Shown in pieces: positions 47,299 to 57,233 of a stretch of DNA of 64,000 bases. The notes under the pieces were generated by a model that saw nothing but the letters and a program-made list of their open reading frames with translations, did not search any database and was not told the origin of the DNA. Position 1 is the stretch's first letter, and each line of letters opens with the position of its first letter. The position numbers and the translations under genes were made by a program. This DNA comes from a virus. The DNA is taken from positions 26,647-90,646 of the IMG/VR virus record IMGVR_UViG_3300042344_000800; one strand, written 5' to 3'.

Positions 47299-49068
47299 AG
47301 TTCTCAGGGTTCCTAGAGAGAAAACCAATTCACTAGCACTACTGTTACTAGATACCACGAAGGTTACTCGTTGTCCCGTGGTTACTGTCTTGGCCGTCGT
47401 ACTATTAACAGTTTGACTAGAGCTAGTCACGTTAATACCACTTAATGCCCCTACATTTACCCCATTAATTTGGACGGCAACAGTACAAGTTCCACTGGTA
47501 GTAAAGACTGTTAAGTTTTCAATAGTGAAACCATATCTAGCACTGGCTATTAAAGTGTATGTTTTGTTTGATGGGGAGTCAATTTGCCCATCCATGGATT
47601 CTGTAAGGGGTGTCGTTGCTAATGCCCCCGCTCCAGATAAGTTAAGCCCGTTCCCAATCGATTTTATAAAGTTAGATAGCTTTTGGAAATACCAATTGTT
47701 ACTTCCATTACATATTAGTAATCCTAACTCATTTTGACCTAGTGTTAAACCGTTACTATGGTTTATTGTTACACCCGATGAGGGATTTACAGTGATGATA
47801 CAATTACTATCATTTCTTACATAGCAGTACCAACCGTTAATAAATAAAGTATTTTGAGTTAAAGTTAAATTAAAGTTACTGGTGTTGACACTATTTGCAA
47901 GAATTTTCCCAGCTTGATTAGTATTTAAATCTAAGTTACCTCCGTTCTGAGTTTGAAGGGACTCCACTGGCAAATTATTACCACCACTAGAATTTCCAGT
48001 AGCCAATTCTGTCCCTACTATATTCCAACGGGTTCCTTTCTTTATCAACTGAATAGAAGTGTTTTCAACGTTAAAAACCCTACTATTTTGCCCCTGAATT
48101 GTTTGACCCGCAGGAGCGTTCAGGGTAAAACTATTTAACCCAAACCCCGTGGGGCTTTGGCTACTTGTACCGGCATAATCCGAGTAGATGATTATTGAAT
48201 TATCAGGGGCATTTGAGGGTAAAGTTGTGGATGCCACACCACTACCTGTATTCACCAGATGGATTGTTCTTAATGTCGATGTAAAAGTCCCAGAAACTAT
48301 TATGCTTTGCATTTCATCCCATCCTGCTAATTCATAGTAACCTGTACTACCTTGTGTTAACTCTAGTGTTATAGATTCAAAACCCATAAGCACCGGTATT
48401 CTGGGAATCACTATGGGTAGACTAAAGTTTAGACTGCCAGATGATGCCCCCGCCCCCGCATTAGCCAAAGTAGTCAGACTAGCTAGACTAAAGTTTAAAT
48501 TAGTGAGTAGGGCGGTAGTTCTAGGAATAACTGTTGAACCCCCCTCGCTAAAATCCAACTGGATTGAATCAAAAACCCTACTAACAAGAAGGGGGGCTAG
48601 TGTTATTTTTGAAGGTGTTAAACTTAAAACCACTGATTCCACAAACCCCACTACATTTCCTGAACTTTGGGATGGTGGTTCTTTCAGCGAAATAAGGTTT
48701 ATTTCGGTCTGGTAAATATCACTTATAATTGTTTTTATTATTGGTTGTCTTAGGAAACGCCAAGTTTCTGTGTCGTCTAATCCTGCCAAAGAGTTAGTGA
48801 TTTCATCAGGACTTAAGTAAAAACTTGTTGGCAGGGTAAAAGCTTCAAATGTCCCCTTTGTATCCCTGAAAAAGGATAAAAGAGTATTTACCTCCGTAGC
48901 CCTCATCCCCGTATAAAGAACTCTTAACTCTGTTTCATTCCCTGTAGTCTCTGTAAAACGTCTAATTTCCCGTCCTAATTCGTTTTCATGTAGTTTTAGC
49001 CCGTAATCGGGTAGTTTATCCACATGAAAGAAGTTGGGGGCTAGATTTGACGGAAATTCTAAAGGCAT
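47296..49068 (-). CDS. tail fibre-like protein with adaptor domain (paralogue 4)
   Basis: 590 residues. N-terminal adaptor domain as in paralogues 1-3 (VDKLPDYGLKLHENELGREI, NTLLSFFRDTKGTFEAFTLP, WRFLRQPIIKTII), then repeated strand units (two SLNFSL-type segments about 45 residues apart), and a Ser/Thr/Asn-rich C-terminal half like side fibres. Late-type motif about 30 nt upstream. Confidence 0.65.
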   Translation of the reverse strand: MPLEFPSNLAPNFFHVDKLPDYGLKLHENELGREIRRFTETTGNETELRVLYTGMRATEVNTLLSFFRDTKGTFEAFTLPTSFYLSPDEITNSLAGLDDTETWRFLRQPIIKTIISDIYQTEINLISLKEPPSQSSGNVVGFVESVVLSLTPSKITLAPLLVSRVFDSIQLDFSEGGSTVIPRTTALLTNLNFSLASLTTLANAGAGASSGSLNFSLPIVIPRIPVLMGFESITLELTQGSTGYYELAGWDEMQSIIVSGTFTSTLRTIHLVNTGSGVASTTLPSNAPDNSIIIYSDYAGTSSQSPTGFGLNSFTLNAPAGQTIQGQNSRVFNVENTSIQLIKKGTRWNIVGTELATGNSSGGNNLPVESLQTQNGGNLDLNTNQAGKILANSVNTSNFNLTLTQNTLFINGWYCYVRNDSNCIITVNPSSGVTINHSNGLTLGQNELGLLICNGSNNWYFQKLSNFIKSIGNGLNLSGAGALATTPLTESMDGQIDSPSNKTYTLIASARYGFTIENLTVFTTSGTCTVAVQINGVNVGALSGINVTSSSQTVNSTTAKTVTTGQRVTFVVSSNSSASELVFSLGTLRT

Positions 49069-49094
49069 CCGAAATTAAGGCAGGTTTCTTTTAG

Positions 49095-49104
49095 TTTGAG
49101 CGAT
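49095..49104 (-). promoter_or_regulatory. late-type promoter motif
   Basis: Minus-strand TATCGCTCAAACTAAAAG, upstream of the fibre-like gene. Confidence 0.5.
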
Positions 49105-49169
49105 ACAGTTTGACTTAAGAGACGAAGAAAGATTCTGTTAGGGAATTTCAATTAAACCCCTAAACCTGG

Positions 49170-52100
49170 TCAAAGCCCCAATTTACGCCTAGTGTTGGGG
49201 GAATTTTTTAATGTACCGAAAACTTCCATTTTAGCCCGTTCCACTGATTGCTCAATGGCCGACTTGAACATTTGTTCGGTAACATAATTTTGACCAGCTA
49301 TGGTAGTGCTGGTGTACGATAGTTCAATTGGTGGTAAGCTGTATTCCTCATTACCACCCATATATTGGGCTATCGTTTTTTCAGCCTCCGTTTTAACTGG
49401 AACGGGTATTGCACTCTTACTCTTGTTGGCTTCTGCGGTAGGTAGATTGGGCATCCCTAAGTTTTTGGGGGGTTGAATCGCCCCCATTTTCAGACTGCCA
49501 GAGTTCAAGGCATAAAGATTTTTCTCACCACCAATTCTGGACATACCAGCGTTGGTTAAAATCCCCTCACCAGGAGTTAACATGGCAGGTACAGTATCGG
49601 TAGTACCAGCACCGGGGACAACCCCTCCGGAGTTGTATCTTTTACGCTTCCCAGAATTAAATAGGGACATGATAAAGGGTAATGCCATCATACCCATGCT
49701 CATCCAGTTCATACCCCCCATTCCCCCTAGAAATTTAGATAACCAACCTCCACCCCCTTGTTGGGAGGCGACACTGAGCATATCTAAATTTTCCAATGAG
49801 AAAGCTGGGGTAGCACCAAATCCTTGCCCTTGCCCTTGTTGTAGCCCTAAACCCATTAAGAAATTGCCAGGGTTTAATCCTGAACCCGTTTGAAGATTGT
49901 CAAGGATAAGTCGGTCTAATCCTGTACCCATTTGGAGATTAGTTAGGGATTGGAAGTTAGAAGTGGGGGTTGAAGCCCCAAACCAATCTACCGGCATATC
50001 CCCCATTAACCCTGAAACAAGAGTTTCATTAGGGGTAGAACTTCTTAACTGATTCTGTAGATTTCTACGAGTGCGATTCTTCTCATTTTTAAACATCCCC
50101 CTTCTTAACTGGTCATCCAGAATCCTCCGGGTGTCCTCATCCTTAAGCGGTTGTGGTACTTCTGGTTTCCCAGTTCTCTCTAGGGTTCCCCCTGTCAATC
50201 CTTGTCTCTTTCTCTCTTTGAACAAACGATTAAACTCTGCGTTGGCAGGGTTGTTATTCAATTGGTAATCTACTGCTTGTTCATTGACAACTGGTTTAGG
50301 TTTAGGTTGGGGTTTAACCGGAGTTTGCCCAACACTGGGGGGAGCAGGTAAAACATTAGACTGGGAGCCAGTTTGGGGCTTTGTACCAGGTTTTACGTTA
50401 GGAGGCGGGGGTAGAATCTCAGCACCAAAGTTACTAGGATACTGGGTGTTAGCGGTTGAAGAATATTGAGGATTAGCTGTTGGGTTTTGTACAGTATTAG
50501 AGCTTAACTTAACTAAAATCTCTTTCAGTGTAGTCTGACTTTGCAACAGCGTGTTTTTGATGTTTTCTTGAATGGAAGTTTGTAAGGCAATATTTGTTGC
50601 CATACCTTCTTGACCATTCGCAGAACCTATTGAGATTAATTTAGATAATTCAGCGTCCTTAGTGTTGTTAGCAATTTCCTTGGCCAAAGTTGAATACATC
50701 GTAGAAGCCGCTTTGCCCGCATCATCTATGTTGGCAGAGGAAACTATTTGACGACGCATTCTCTCGTTTAACTCTTTTAATGCTGTTTGTTGTTGGGCAT
50801 CTACAGCTAAAATTTGCTCTCTGAGTTTTTCCTTCGATTTCGGGTCGTCAGGGTTGGACATTGCGGCGGACTGGAAGTTTAAATTAGCCCCCACCCTACT
50901 AAAATCAGGCATACTTGGGTTTAATATCCCAGATGTGTCTCTTTTAGTTAGCATATCCTTGAAGGGGGATACAATCACATCCCTCAATTGTTCCCAACCT
51001 ATCCGTCCAAAGTCTTTGATTAAACTCTGGGAAAAATCTCTCATTCTATCAGCAAAAGATTTACTGGAGTCGGTGAGAATATCATAAAGATTGGAGAAAG
51101 CCCCATCAACAGTATTGGCTATTTGAACGTTTGCACGATAGCCTTCATCCAACTCTAAGGCAGATTTTTCAACTTGGACTTTTAAGTTGTTGTACGCCAT
51201 CACACGGGCATTCCCAACTTCATTGTCTATTGCTATGAGTCGAGATTGGTACTCAACATATTTTCTAGCTATTTCCGCTTGAGCTTCAGGTGTGTTATAC
51301 ATACCCTTAGCCGCATTTGAGTCCATGTTGGCTAATTCTGCAACTATATTAGCTCTTTCTTCAGCACTTTTGAGAGTAGCTTCTGTTACTCTTTTTATTG
51401 CATCAATACGGGAATTTTCTAAATCTATAGAAGCGGCTTCCCTACGAGTAGACCGGGAATCTGACATTCCGAGAATTTGTGACCGGGCAGAATTAGATTC
51501 CATCAATGCACTTTGAGCATTACCCCTAGCATCCTCTTGGACTTTAGCTATTGCCAATTTCCCTAATTCCCCTCTTAGTGCATCATTGATTTTTTGAAGG
51601 GCTATTGTGGCTTGTTTTTGTTGCTCTAAATATTTCTTACCTTCTTCTAGTCTCTCACGGTCAACTAAACTCAGAGAACCAAATACACTATTCATGGTCT
51701 CAAGTTGAGATTCCATTAGCTGTATTTGAGTTTCTAAGTCGAAGATAGATTTAGTAATTGCTTCTCGTCTTTGCTCTACTTCTGTTACAGCATCTGAGAC
51801 ACTACTGAATCCTCTGCTAAGACCTCTAGCTCCTTGAAATAACTCAATAAAGCTGTTGAAGTAGGTTATATTGGCTTTAATTTTGGAAGTCTCTAGGAGA
51901 TTTTTAGCTTCTAACTCTAACCCCCCTCTTTTTGCATCATTCACACCTATAGATGCCTCACCCATCGATACTTTTTGGGCAAAGAATTGGTCAGGGAACA
52001 CAGCCCCCAGTGAACGGTTTAGCTCTACTTGTCTTCTTATCTGTGAAGATTCTTGTTGTAGTTCTAAACTCTCTTGTTGATTTTTGAACAGACTATTTTG

Positions 52101-55100
52101 TAAGTCCCCCACAATCGTCAATAAACCCGAAGAAGCTCCACCAGGCATCACCATACCCATCAATTCATTACTTCTTTGTCTAGACCGTTCTGATAGGTCT
52201 TGGAAGAAAGTATTTACCTGACGGAGTAGGGAAGCAAGTGCGTCTCCTAACGCTTCCTTCAGCATCCTGGGAATTTGCTTAAATACACCTTCTAATCCTG
52301 AGAGGGCTTTAGCATCCTGCGCCCCAAAACCACTAGGATTTGTCTGTTGAATAACTTTTAAGGCTTGTATTTGTTGAGCTAATTGTACCCCTTGAGTTCT
52401 TACCCCATCAAAGAGTTGAGTGGTTTTTACCATAAACTCACTGTTACCCCCGAAAGATGAGGCTAACCCAGTTGCTGTGTTTGTGGCTTGTTGGAACGTT
52501 TGGGCTACAGCATTTCTTATTTGTTGGGTAAGATTACGCTGAATTAGCTCATTCTGTTTAGCAATCTCAGCCCTTTCATTCTGTTTCTCTTTGATAGCAT
52601 CTAATTGCCCTTTTATCAAGTCTTTAGATAGTGCATTAACATTTTTATCAGGGGATGCTTTAGGTACAAATACTGGTTGCCCCGTACCCTCATAGTTGTC
52701 CTGGATGCCCCCACCTACCTGCGGGTTTACATCTTTAAACTGATTAGCAAGATTGTTCCGACGGTCAACAAAGAATTGGTCTATTTGTCTTAGTTTTGTC
52801 TGATTCCCTAACAGGGTATTTTCTGCCTGACTTAAGATACCAAAGAATTGCTCCAAATTAGCATTTACTTGTCCTTTAAATGCCGTAGCCAACACAAAAG
52901 ATTGACGCTCCAATTCTAAAGATTTTTGCCTTAGTTGGAGAATCTGGTTTTCTTGCTCAATTCTGCTCCGGTTCATATCGTCAATAAGACGACGGTACTT
53001 TTCTAGGTCAGCAGGAACACCTTCTTTAACTGCCCCAGGTTTTTCTAAAGGTTTTGGTTTATCCGTGTTTAAATCTTTAGTCAATGCAATTAAATTCTCA
53101 TTCATTGCATTTCTTTCGGCAAACGGGGTTTTATTGTCGCTTACCTTTTCACGGGCTTTTGTGATAAATTGTTCTAGGAACGTTGTGCTGTCCCCTACAA
53201 TTTCTCCAGACTCAATCTGTTTCTTAATTCTATCCCACGCAGGTTTTAATTGTCCCTTTTTCCGTAGGGCTTCCTCTAATTCTTTGGTTGTGTCTTGTGT
53301 TAACTCCGAAGCAGTTTTGGCTATGTCCGCCCCTTCTTTCTCATTTCTCCTTACCGTTTCTAAGACATCTGCTTGACTTAATAAGAAGGCTTCCCCCTCT
53401 TTACCTTTGGTTTTACCAGAAGATAGACCAGTAATTGTTTGTAGATTGGTGATTTTGCTTCTGCTTGCCGTTTCTCTTAGGGCTTGCTCCGCAGAACTTC
53501 CCTCTAGACCTGCCCCAGTACGGATTAAGGCATTCAGACGTTCAGGGGTTTTGGATAATGCCTCTGTACCGAAACTACTAGAAGATAAATCTGCTCTGTT
53601 ACCCTCACTATCCTGTTCTCTTACTTTCCCTGTTTTCTCATCAAAAACTGCATTATTACCAAATAAGTCCCGAACTCTTGATTGTTGGGCTTCTAATGTG
53701 GCGGCTTGACGGTTTTTAAGATTCCCATTTTCCTTAGCGATTTCTGCCAGTATTTTAGGATTTAGGAATGACCCCATACCAGCCGTTGATAAATCCATTG
53801 GGGGGGGATTATTCCCCTCCCTAGGCATTAGAGTTTCTATCAGATTTTCACGGGTTTTAGGGTCTGAGTCGATTGTTCCTGTGGCCTTTCTAAAATCACC
53901 ATCTATTAATTCGTAAAACTGACTCTGACCCTCCCCTGTACCTCCGGTTATATAGTAGGTTCTACCGTTAGCTTCTACCCTTTTCATTCCTTGTTGGATT
54001 AACCCAACACTGGTAGATTCATCCACATCCGCAAAACTTTCTGGGGCTGTTACTGCCCCAAACATTCCAGCATGAGACCGTTCTCTCCCAGTTCTTATAT
54101 AACTTTGTGTGGCAGTAGAGCTTTTACCCTTAATGGATTTTGCTATTTGTTTAGCTTCTTCCTCCGATACTGTCCCTAGTGCCTCGGAGTTTGTAATTTT
54201 AATTCCCTCTACATTGCCTACTTGACTCCCATAGTTAAATACTCTTTCACTAACCTCTCCTACTCCCCTGATTTTTAGTTCTTCTGAAACTTGTCTTACT
54301 TCGGACTCTACCCCCGCTTTAGATAATGCACCAGTGGCTTCGTTTATCAAAGGTAGAAATGACTTAAATGCTACTGCTAGGTTTTGCATTAACCCCGCAA
54401 AATCCGATAACAGATTGTTAAGATTTAAAAATACTGTATCTACGTTTTCCCCTTTAGATACAAATTCTATTGCTGAGTTTAACCAGTTCTCAAAGATTCT
54501 ACCAACATTACCCATTGTACTGGAAATTCCATCCACAAATTTATCAATGAGTTTATTCTCTGATAGATTGCCAAATACTTCGCCTAATTTTTCAGATATT
54601 CTCTCCAGTGGCCCGGAAAACTTCTCCATACCAGCAGTTAACTCGTTGGCTACTTTGTTGAAAAATAGCACCATTTGAGTAAAACCAGGAGCCAATTTAG
54701 CGGCAAACGATTCCACGTTTTCTTTGGTGGATTCGATTAACTCCATTGCCCCCTTTAATCCCTTTTGGCGCAGTCGAATGAAGTCGGGTAGTAATTCCCC
54801 GTCTTTCTCATTATTAAAGTTGGCAAACTCTCGTTTTTGTTCTTCTGCTTTTTCACGTCCTTCAAGAGTTAAGTTTCTATAACCAATTTGGAAGGTGTCT
54901 CCACCACCGAACAGATTAGATACCCCTCTAGCCCTCATATCTGCTTGTTCTTGTAACCCTAGACTTTTGTAATAGTCTCCTGTTACATTCTCCATCCCCG
55001 CAATTCCCACTGCCTCACCCTTTTTCAGGATTGAATCCATCACAGTGTCTAATCTAGCAAATTCTGCGGCAAAGTCTCCAGGATTTCTTAATGCTGTTAG

Positions 55101-57008
55101 TAAATCTCCTTGCCCATCCTCTCCCTGATAATACTTGGACACTACCCCGTACATCTGGCGGTTTACATTACCCCCACTTATACCGTTGTAGATGGTTTTT
55201 AACATTGTACCCGCTACTTCAGGGGTACTTAAGTTAAACATCGTTGCAAACCCTTGCATCACATCTCTCATCGGGATTCCAGCTACGGCCGCCGCAGATA
55301 GCGAATCCTGAGTTGCATATTTAAATCTATCAAATTGGGCAGGAGTGGACAGTCCCAATGCGGCGATTTCTCTAACAATAGTTTTTATACTATTTTCAGG
55401 GAATGCCATTTTAAATTGTTTTACTAAGATGCTGGTTTCATCTAATTGGTCTCCTGGTAACTCTACTGCTTCCCCTAAACCAGCAGTTTGATACAATGCC
55501 CCCCGTCTCATTTCTTCGGGGGTTGTTCCACCTATAATCTCATTATAATTAAACCCGGCTTTTACCAATTGTTTGAATAGTTCCGCAATTTCTACCCGTC
55601 CATAAGACAGGTCAGATGCAGTCAAGGTAACTGCCCTCTGTACGTCCTTAGATTTTGTGTTAAATTCCTCACTATCTTGTCCAAAGCCTTCCCTTTTCCC
55701 CGTAACATATAAACCCATGTTTATACGCCTTTCTTCTTCGGCAAAGTTCATCATCCCACGGGCTACCGTGTTCATATAACCGCCGAGAGTAGCTTTAATG
55801 ACCTCCATTCTGGAGTTTAAAGCTAACTGAAGTCCGTTGGCCAGGGCTTCTGCTATTGCCGCACCTAGAAGACTTCCCACCGGGCCACCAACGACCCCCC
55901 CTAAAGCCGCTCCAAATCCACCTCCGAATGCAGACCCCGCTTCACTCCCCGCTTTACCCATTTCTTTGGATATGCTTTGGGTTGCTTGGGTAGCACTTTC
56001 TCTCACTGATGCTATGGTGTTCACTGACGTTAAACGAACACTATTGGCTAAAGCATAAAGTCTTTCGGCTTCAGCCATGGCCACAGTTGTACCCAAGACT
56101 TGAAACTGTTGCGCTTTTTTAGACAAATCGTTGGCTGTACTTTCTACCGCTCTCTCATATTCTTTAATTGCGGATTCTACACCTTTTGATAGACTATTTA
56201 TCGCTTTCTCTGCTGAACCTACTCCTTCTTTAGCAAAAGTTTCCGATGCTTGTTTGTAGGCTGAACCTACTTTTTCAGCAAATTTTACCCCAGATTCTTC
56301 TAAGGCTTTGTCAGCTATTCCTACTGCTTCTTGGGTCTTTTTTAACGAGTTATTTAATGCCTTTTCTAATTCTTCCGCAGGTTGGGCTAGGCTATTTCTT
56401 ATGTCTCCTACCTGTTTTTCCAGTGTAGACCCTAAATCTAAAGCTTTTCTTTGAATAGCTTGTAAACTCCCCTCTATTTGCGAAAAGTCCATCGCTTTTA
56501 GTTGCCTAGAAAGACTACCGGCCATCGCCCCTATTACCTTATCTTGGTCTAGATTGGAGGATGCCGCTAAATTTCTTATACCGTCTAATTGTCGTTTTAC
56601 TTCTTTTTGAGTGTTTTCTAAGGTTTTTTTGGAATTGGCTTCTAAATCTTTTAAGGCTTTGTTGACCTCACTTAAAGCCCCAGTTGTGGCACTTGATACT
56701 TCACTTAAACCTGTTTGAGCCGCTTTATTTATATTTGCTAAGGATTCTGTGGCTTCTTTCTCAATTCTCTTGGTTTGCCCCATAGCCTCGTTCAGACTTC
56801 TTTGGACAGAGTTACCAATGCCACGACCTAGACCTTCAAAACTTCTGGCGAATCTTTGCGATACGTCTTCTGTAAATGTGAAGATTAACCGATTTACAGA
56901 ACTTTGCAATAAGTTCTCAAATTGGTTTAAAGTTCTTTCTGCTGGACTTGTATCTAATCCTATCGAAACAAATAGTGACGATACATTGTATCCTTGCTGT
57001 TCTGGCAT
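49170..57008 (-). CDS. tape measure protein
   Basis: 2,612 residues, by far the largest gene. A coiled-coil N-terminal part rich in A, E, K and Q, a Gly/Ala hydrophobic stretch (SAFGGGFGAALGGVVGGPVG), a helical TMP core (QFKMAFPENSIKTIVREIAA), long coiled coils, a Pro-rich linker (PPPNVKPGTKPQTGSQSN) and the usual C-terminal end GGVVPGAGTTDTVPAMLTPG. It sets tail length and is injected ahead of DNA. At about 0.15 nm per residue the tail would be close to 390 nm, long for a siphophage. Preceded by a late-type motif. Confidence 0.93.
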   Translation of the reverse strand: MPEQQGYNVSSLFVSIGLDTSPAERTLNQFENLLQSSVNRLIFTFTEDVSQRFARSFEGLGRGIGNSVQRSLNEAMGQTKRIEKEATESLANINKAAQTGLSEVSSATTGALSEVNKALKDLEANSKKTLENTQKEVKRQLDGIRNLAASSNLDQDKVIGAMAGSLSRQLKAMDFSQIEGSLQAIQRKALDLGSTLEKQVGDIRNSLAQPAEELEKALNNSLKKTQEAVGIADKALEESGVKFAEKVGSAYKQASETFAKEGVGSAEKAINSLSKGVESAIKEYERAVESTANDLSKKAQQFQVLGTTVAMAEAERLYALANSVRLTSVNTIASVRESATQATQSISKEMGKAGSEAGSAFGGGFGAALGGVVGGPVGSLLGAAIAEALANGLQLALNSRMEVIKATLGGYMNTVARGMMNFAEEERRINMGLYVTGKREGFGQDSEEFNTKSKDVQRAVTLTASDLSYGRVEIAELFKQLVKAGFNYNEIIGGTTPEEMRRGALYQTAGLGEAVELPGDQLDETSILVKQFKMAFPENSIKTIVREIAALGLSTPAQFDRFKYATQDSLSAAAVAGIPMRDVMQGFATMFNLSTPEVAGTMLKTIYNGISGGNVNRQMYGVVSKYYQGEDGQGDLLTALRNPGDFAAEFARLDTVMDSILKKGEAVGIAGMENVTGDYYKSLGLQEQADMRARGVSNLFGGGDTFQIGYRNLTLEGREKAEEQKREFANFNNEKDGELLPDFIRLRQKGLKGAMELIESTKENVESFAAKLAPGFTQMVLFFNKVANELTAGMEKFSGPLERISEKLGEVFGNLSENKLIDKFVDGISSTMGNVGRIFENWLNSAIEFVSKGENVDTVFLNLNNLLSDFAGLMQNLAVAFKSFLPLINEATGALSKAGVESEVRQVSEELKIRGVGEVSERVFNYGSQVGNVEGIKITNSEALGTVSEEEAKQIAKSIKGKSSTATQSYIRTGRERSHAGMFGAVTAPESFADVDESTSVGLIQQGMKRVEANGRTYYITGGTGEGQSQFYELIDGDFRKATGTIDSDPKTRENLIETLMPREGNNPPPMDLSTAGMGSFLNPKILAEIAKENGNLKNRQAATLEAQQSRVRDLFGNNAVFDEKTGKVREQDSEGNRADLSSSSFGTEALSKTPERLNALIRTGAGLEGSSAEQALRETASRSKITNLQTITGLSSGKTKGKEGEAFLLSQADVLETVRRNEKEGADIAKTASELTQDTTKELEEALRKKGQLKPAWDRIKKQIESGEIVGDSTTFLEQFITKAREKVSDNKTPFAERNAMNENLIALTKDLNTDKPKPLEKPGAVKEGVPADLEKYRRLIDDMNRSRIEQENQILQLRQKSLELERQSFVLATAFKGQVNANLEQFFGILSQAENTLLGNQTKLRQIDQFFVDRRNNLANQFKDVNPQVGGGIQDNYEGTGQPVFVPKASPDKNVNALSKDLIKGQLDAIKEKQNERAEIAKQNELIQRNLTQQIRNAVAQTFQQATNTATGLASSFGGNSEFMVKTTQLFDGVRTQGVQLAQQIQALKVIQQTNPSGFGAQDAKALSGLEGVFKQIPRMLKEALGDALASLLRQVNTFFQDLSERSRQRSNELMGMVMPGGASSGLLTIVGDLQNSLFKNQQESLELQQESSQIRRQVELNRSLGAVFPDQFFAQKVSMGEASIGVNDAKRGGLELEAKNLLETSKIKANITYFNSFIELFQGARGLSRGFSSVSDAVTEVEQRREAITKSIFDLETQIQLMESQLETMNSVFGSLSLVDRERLEEGKKYLEQQKQATIALQKINDALRGELGKLAIAKVQEDARGNAQSALMESNSARSQILGMSDSRSTRREAASIDLENSRIDAIKRVTEATLKSAEERANIVAELANMDSNAAKGMYNTPEAQAEIARKYVEYQSRLIAIDNEVGNARVMAYNNLKVQVEKSALELDEGYRANVQIANTVDGAFSNLYDILTDSSKSFADRMRDFSQSLIKDFGRIGWEQLRDVIVSPFKDMLTKRDTSGILNPSMPDFSRVGANLNFQSAAMSNPDDPKSKEKLREQILAVDAQQQTALKELNERMRRQIVSSANIDDAGKAASTMYSTLAKEIANNTKDAELSKLISIGSANGQEGMATNIALQTSIQENIKNTLLQSQTTLKEILVKLSSNTVQNPTANPQYSSTANTQYPSNFGAEILPPPPNVKPGTKPQTGSQSNVLPAPPSVGQTPVKPQPKPKPVVNEQAVDYQLNNNPANAEFNRLFKERKRQGLTGGTLERTGKPEVPQPLKDEDTRRILDDQLRRGMFKNEKNRTRRNLQNQLRSSTPNETLVSGLMGDMPVDWFGASTPTSNFQSLTNLQMGTGLDRLILDNLQTGSGLNPGNFLMGLGLQQGQGQGFGATPAFSLENLDMLSVASQQGGGGWLSKFLGGMGGMNWMSMGMMALPFIMSLFNSGKRKRYNSGGVVPGAGTTDTVPAMLTPGEGILTNAGMSRIGGEKNLYALNSGSLKMGAIQPPKNLGMPNLPTAEANKSKSAIPVPVKTEAEKTIAQYMGGNEEYSLPPIELSYTSTTIAGQNYVTEQMFKSAIEQSVERAKMEVFGTLKNSPNTRRKLGL

Positions 57009-57043
57009 CCTCAGTTATACTCCAAGCGGGGTCTAACTTAGCT

Positions 57044-57053
57044 TTGGGCGATT
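57044..57053 (-). promoter_or_regulatory. late-type promoter motif
   Basis: Minus-strand AAATCGCCCAAAGCTAAG, about 40 nt upstream of the tape measure start; back to back with the early-type promoter at 57068. Confidence 0.6.
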
Positions 57054-57067
57054 TTTTCTCAAACCCC

Positions 57068-57096
57068 TTGACACCTAATCTACTCTCTGTTATACT
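57068..57096 (+). promoter_or_regulatory. early-type promoter with operator, sigma-like gene
   Basis: TTGACA (57068-57073), 17-bp spacer, TATACT (57091-57096), palindrome GGGTTAACCC (57098-57107). Drives the sigma-like gene and thyX. Confidence 0.88.
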
Positions 57097-57097
57097 G

Positions 57098-57216
57098 GGG
57101 TTAACCCAACAAAAAACTGGTTAAGTGAGAACCAAGCTTAATCAATCAGGGTTAAAACCCCCTTTAACTAGGGTAAAACGAGCAGTTAGCTTGTGGAGTG
57201 GGGTTAAGCCGTCTAA
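57098..57216 (+). promoter_or_regulatory. conserved long leader, copy 3
   Basis: About 119 bp matching 6743-6867 nearly base for base apart from a short deletion, and 20692-20774 over its first part. It lies between the promoter and the ATG at 57234 of the sigma-like gene. Confidence 0.75.
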
Positions 57217-57233
57217 AATTCAAAACCTCTGTC

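Noticed and set aside
53065-56428. Several plus-strand ORFs of 60-114 codons inside the tape measure gene
   Set aside because: All are antisense shadows of the tape measure coding sequence.
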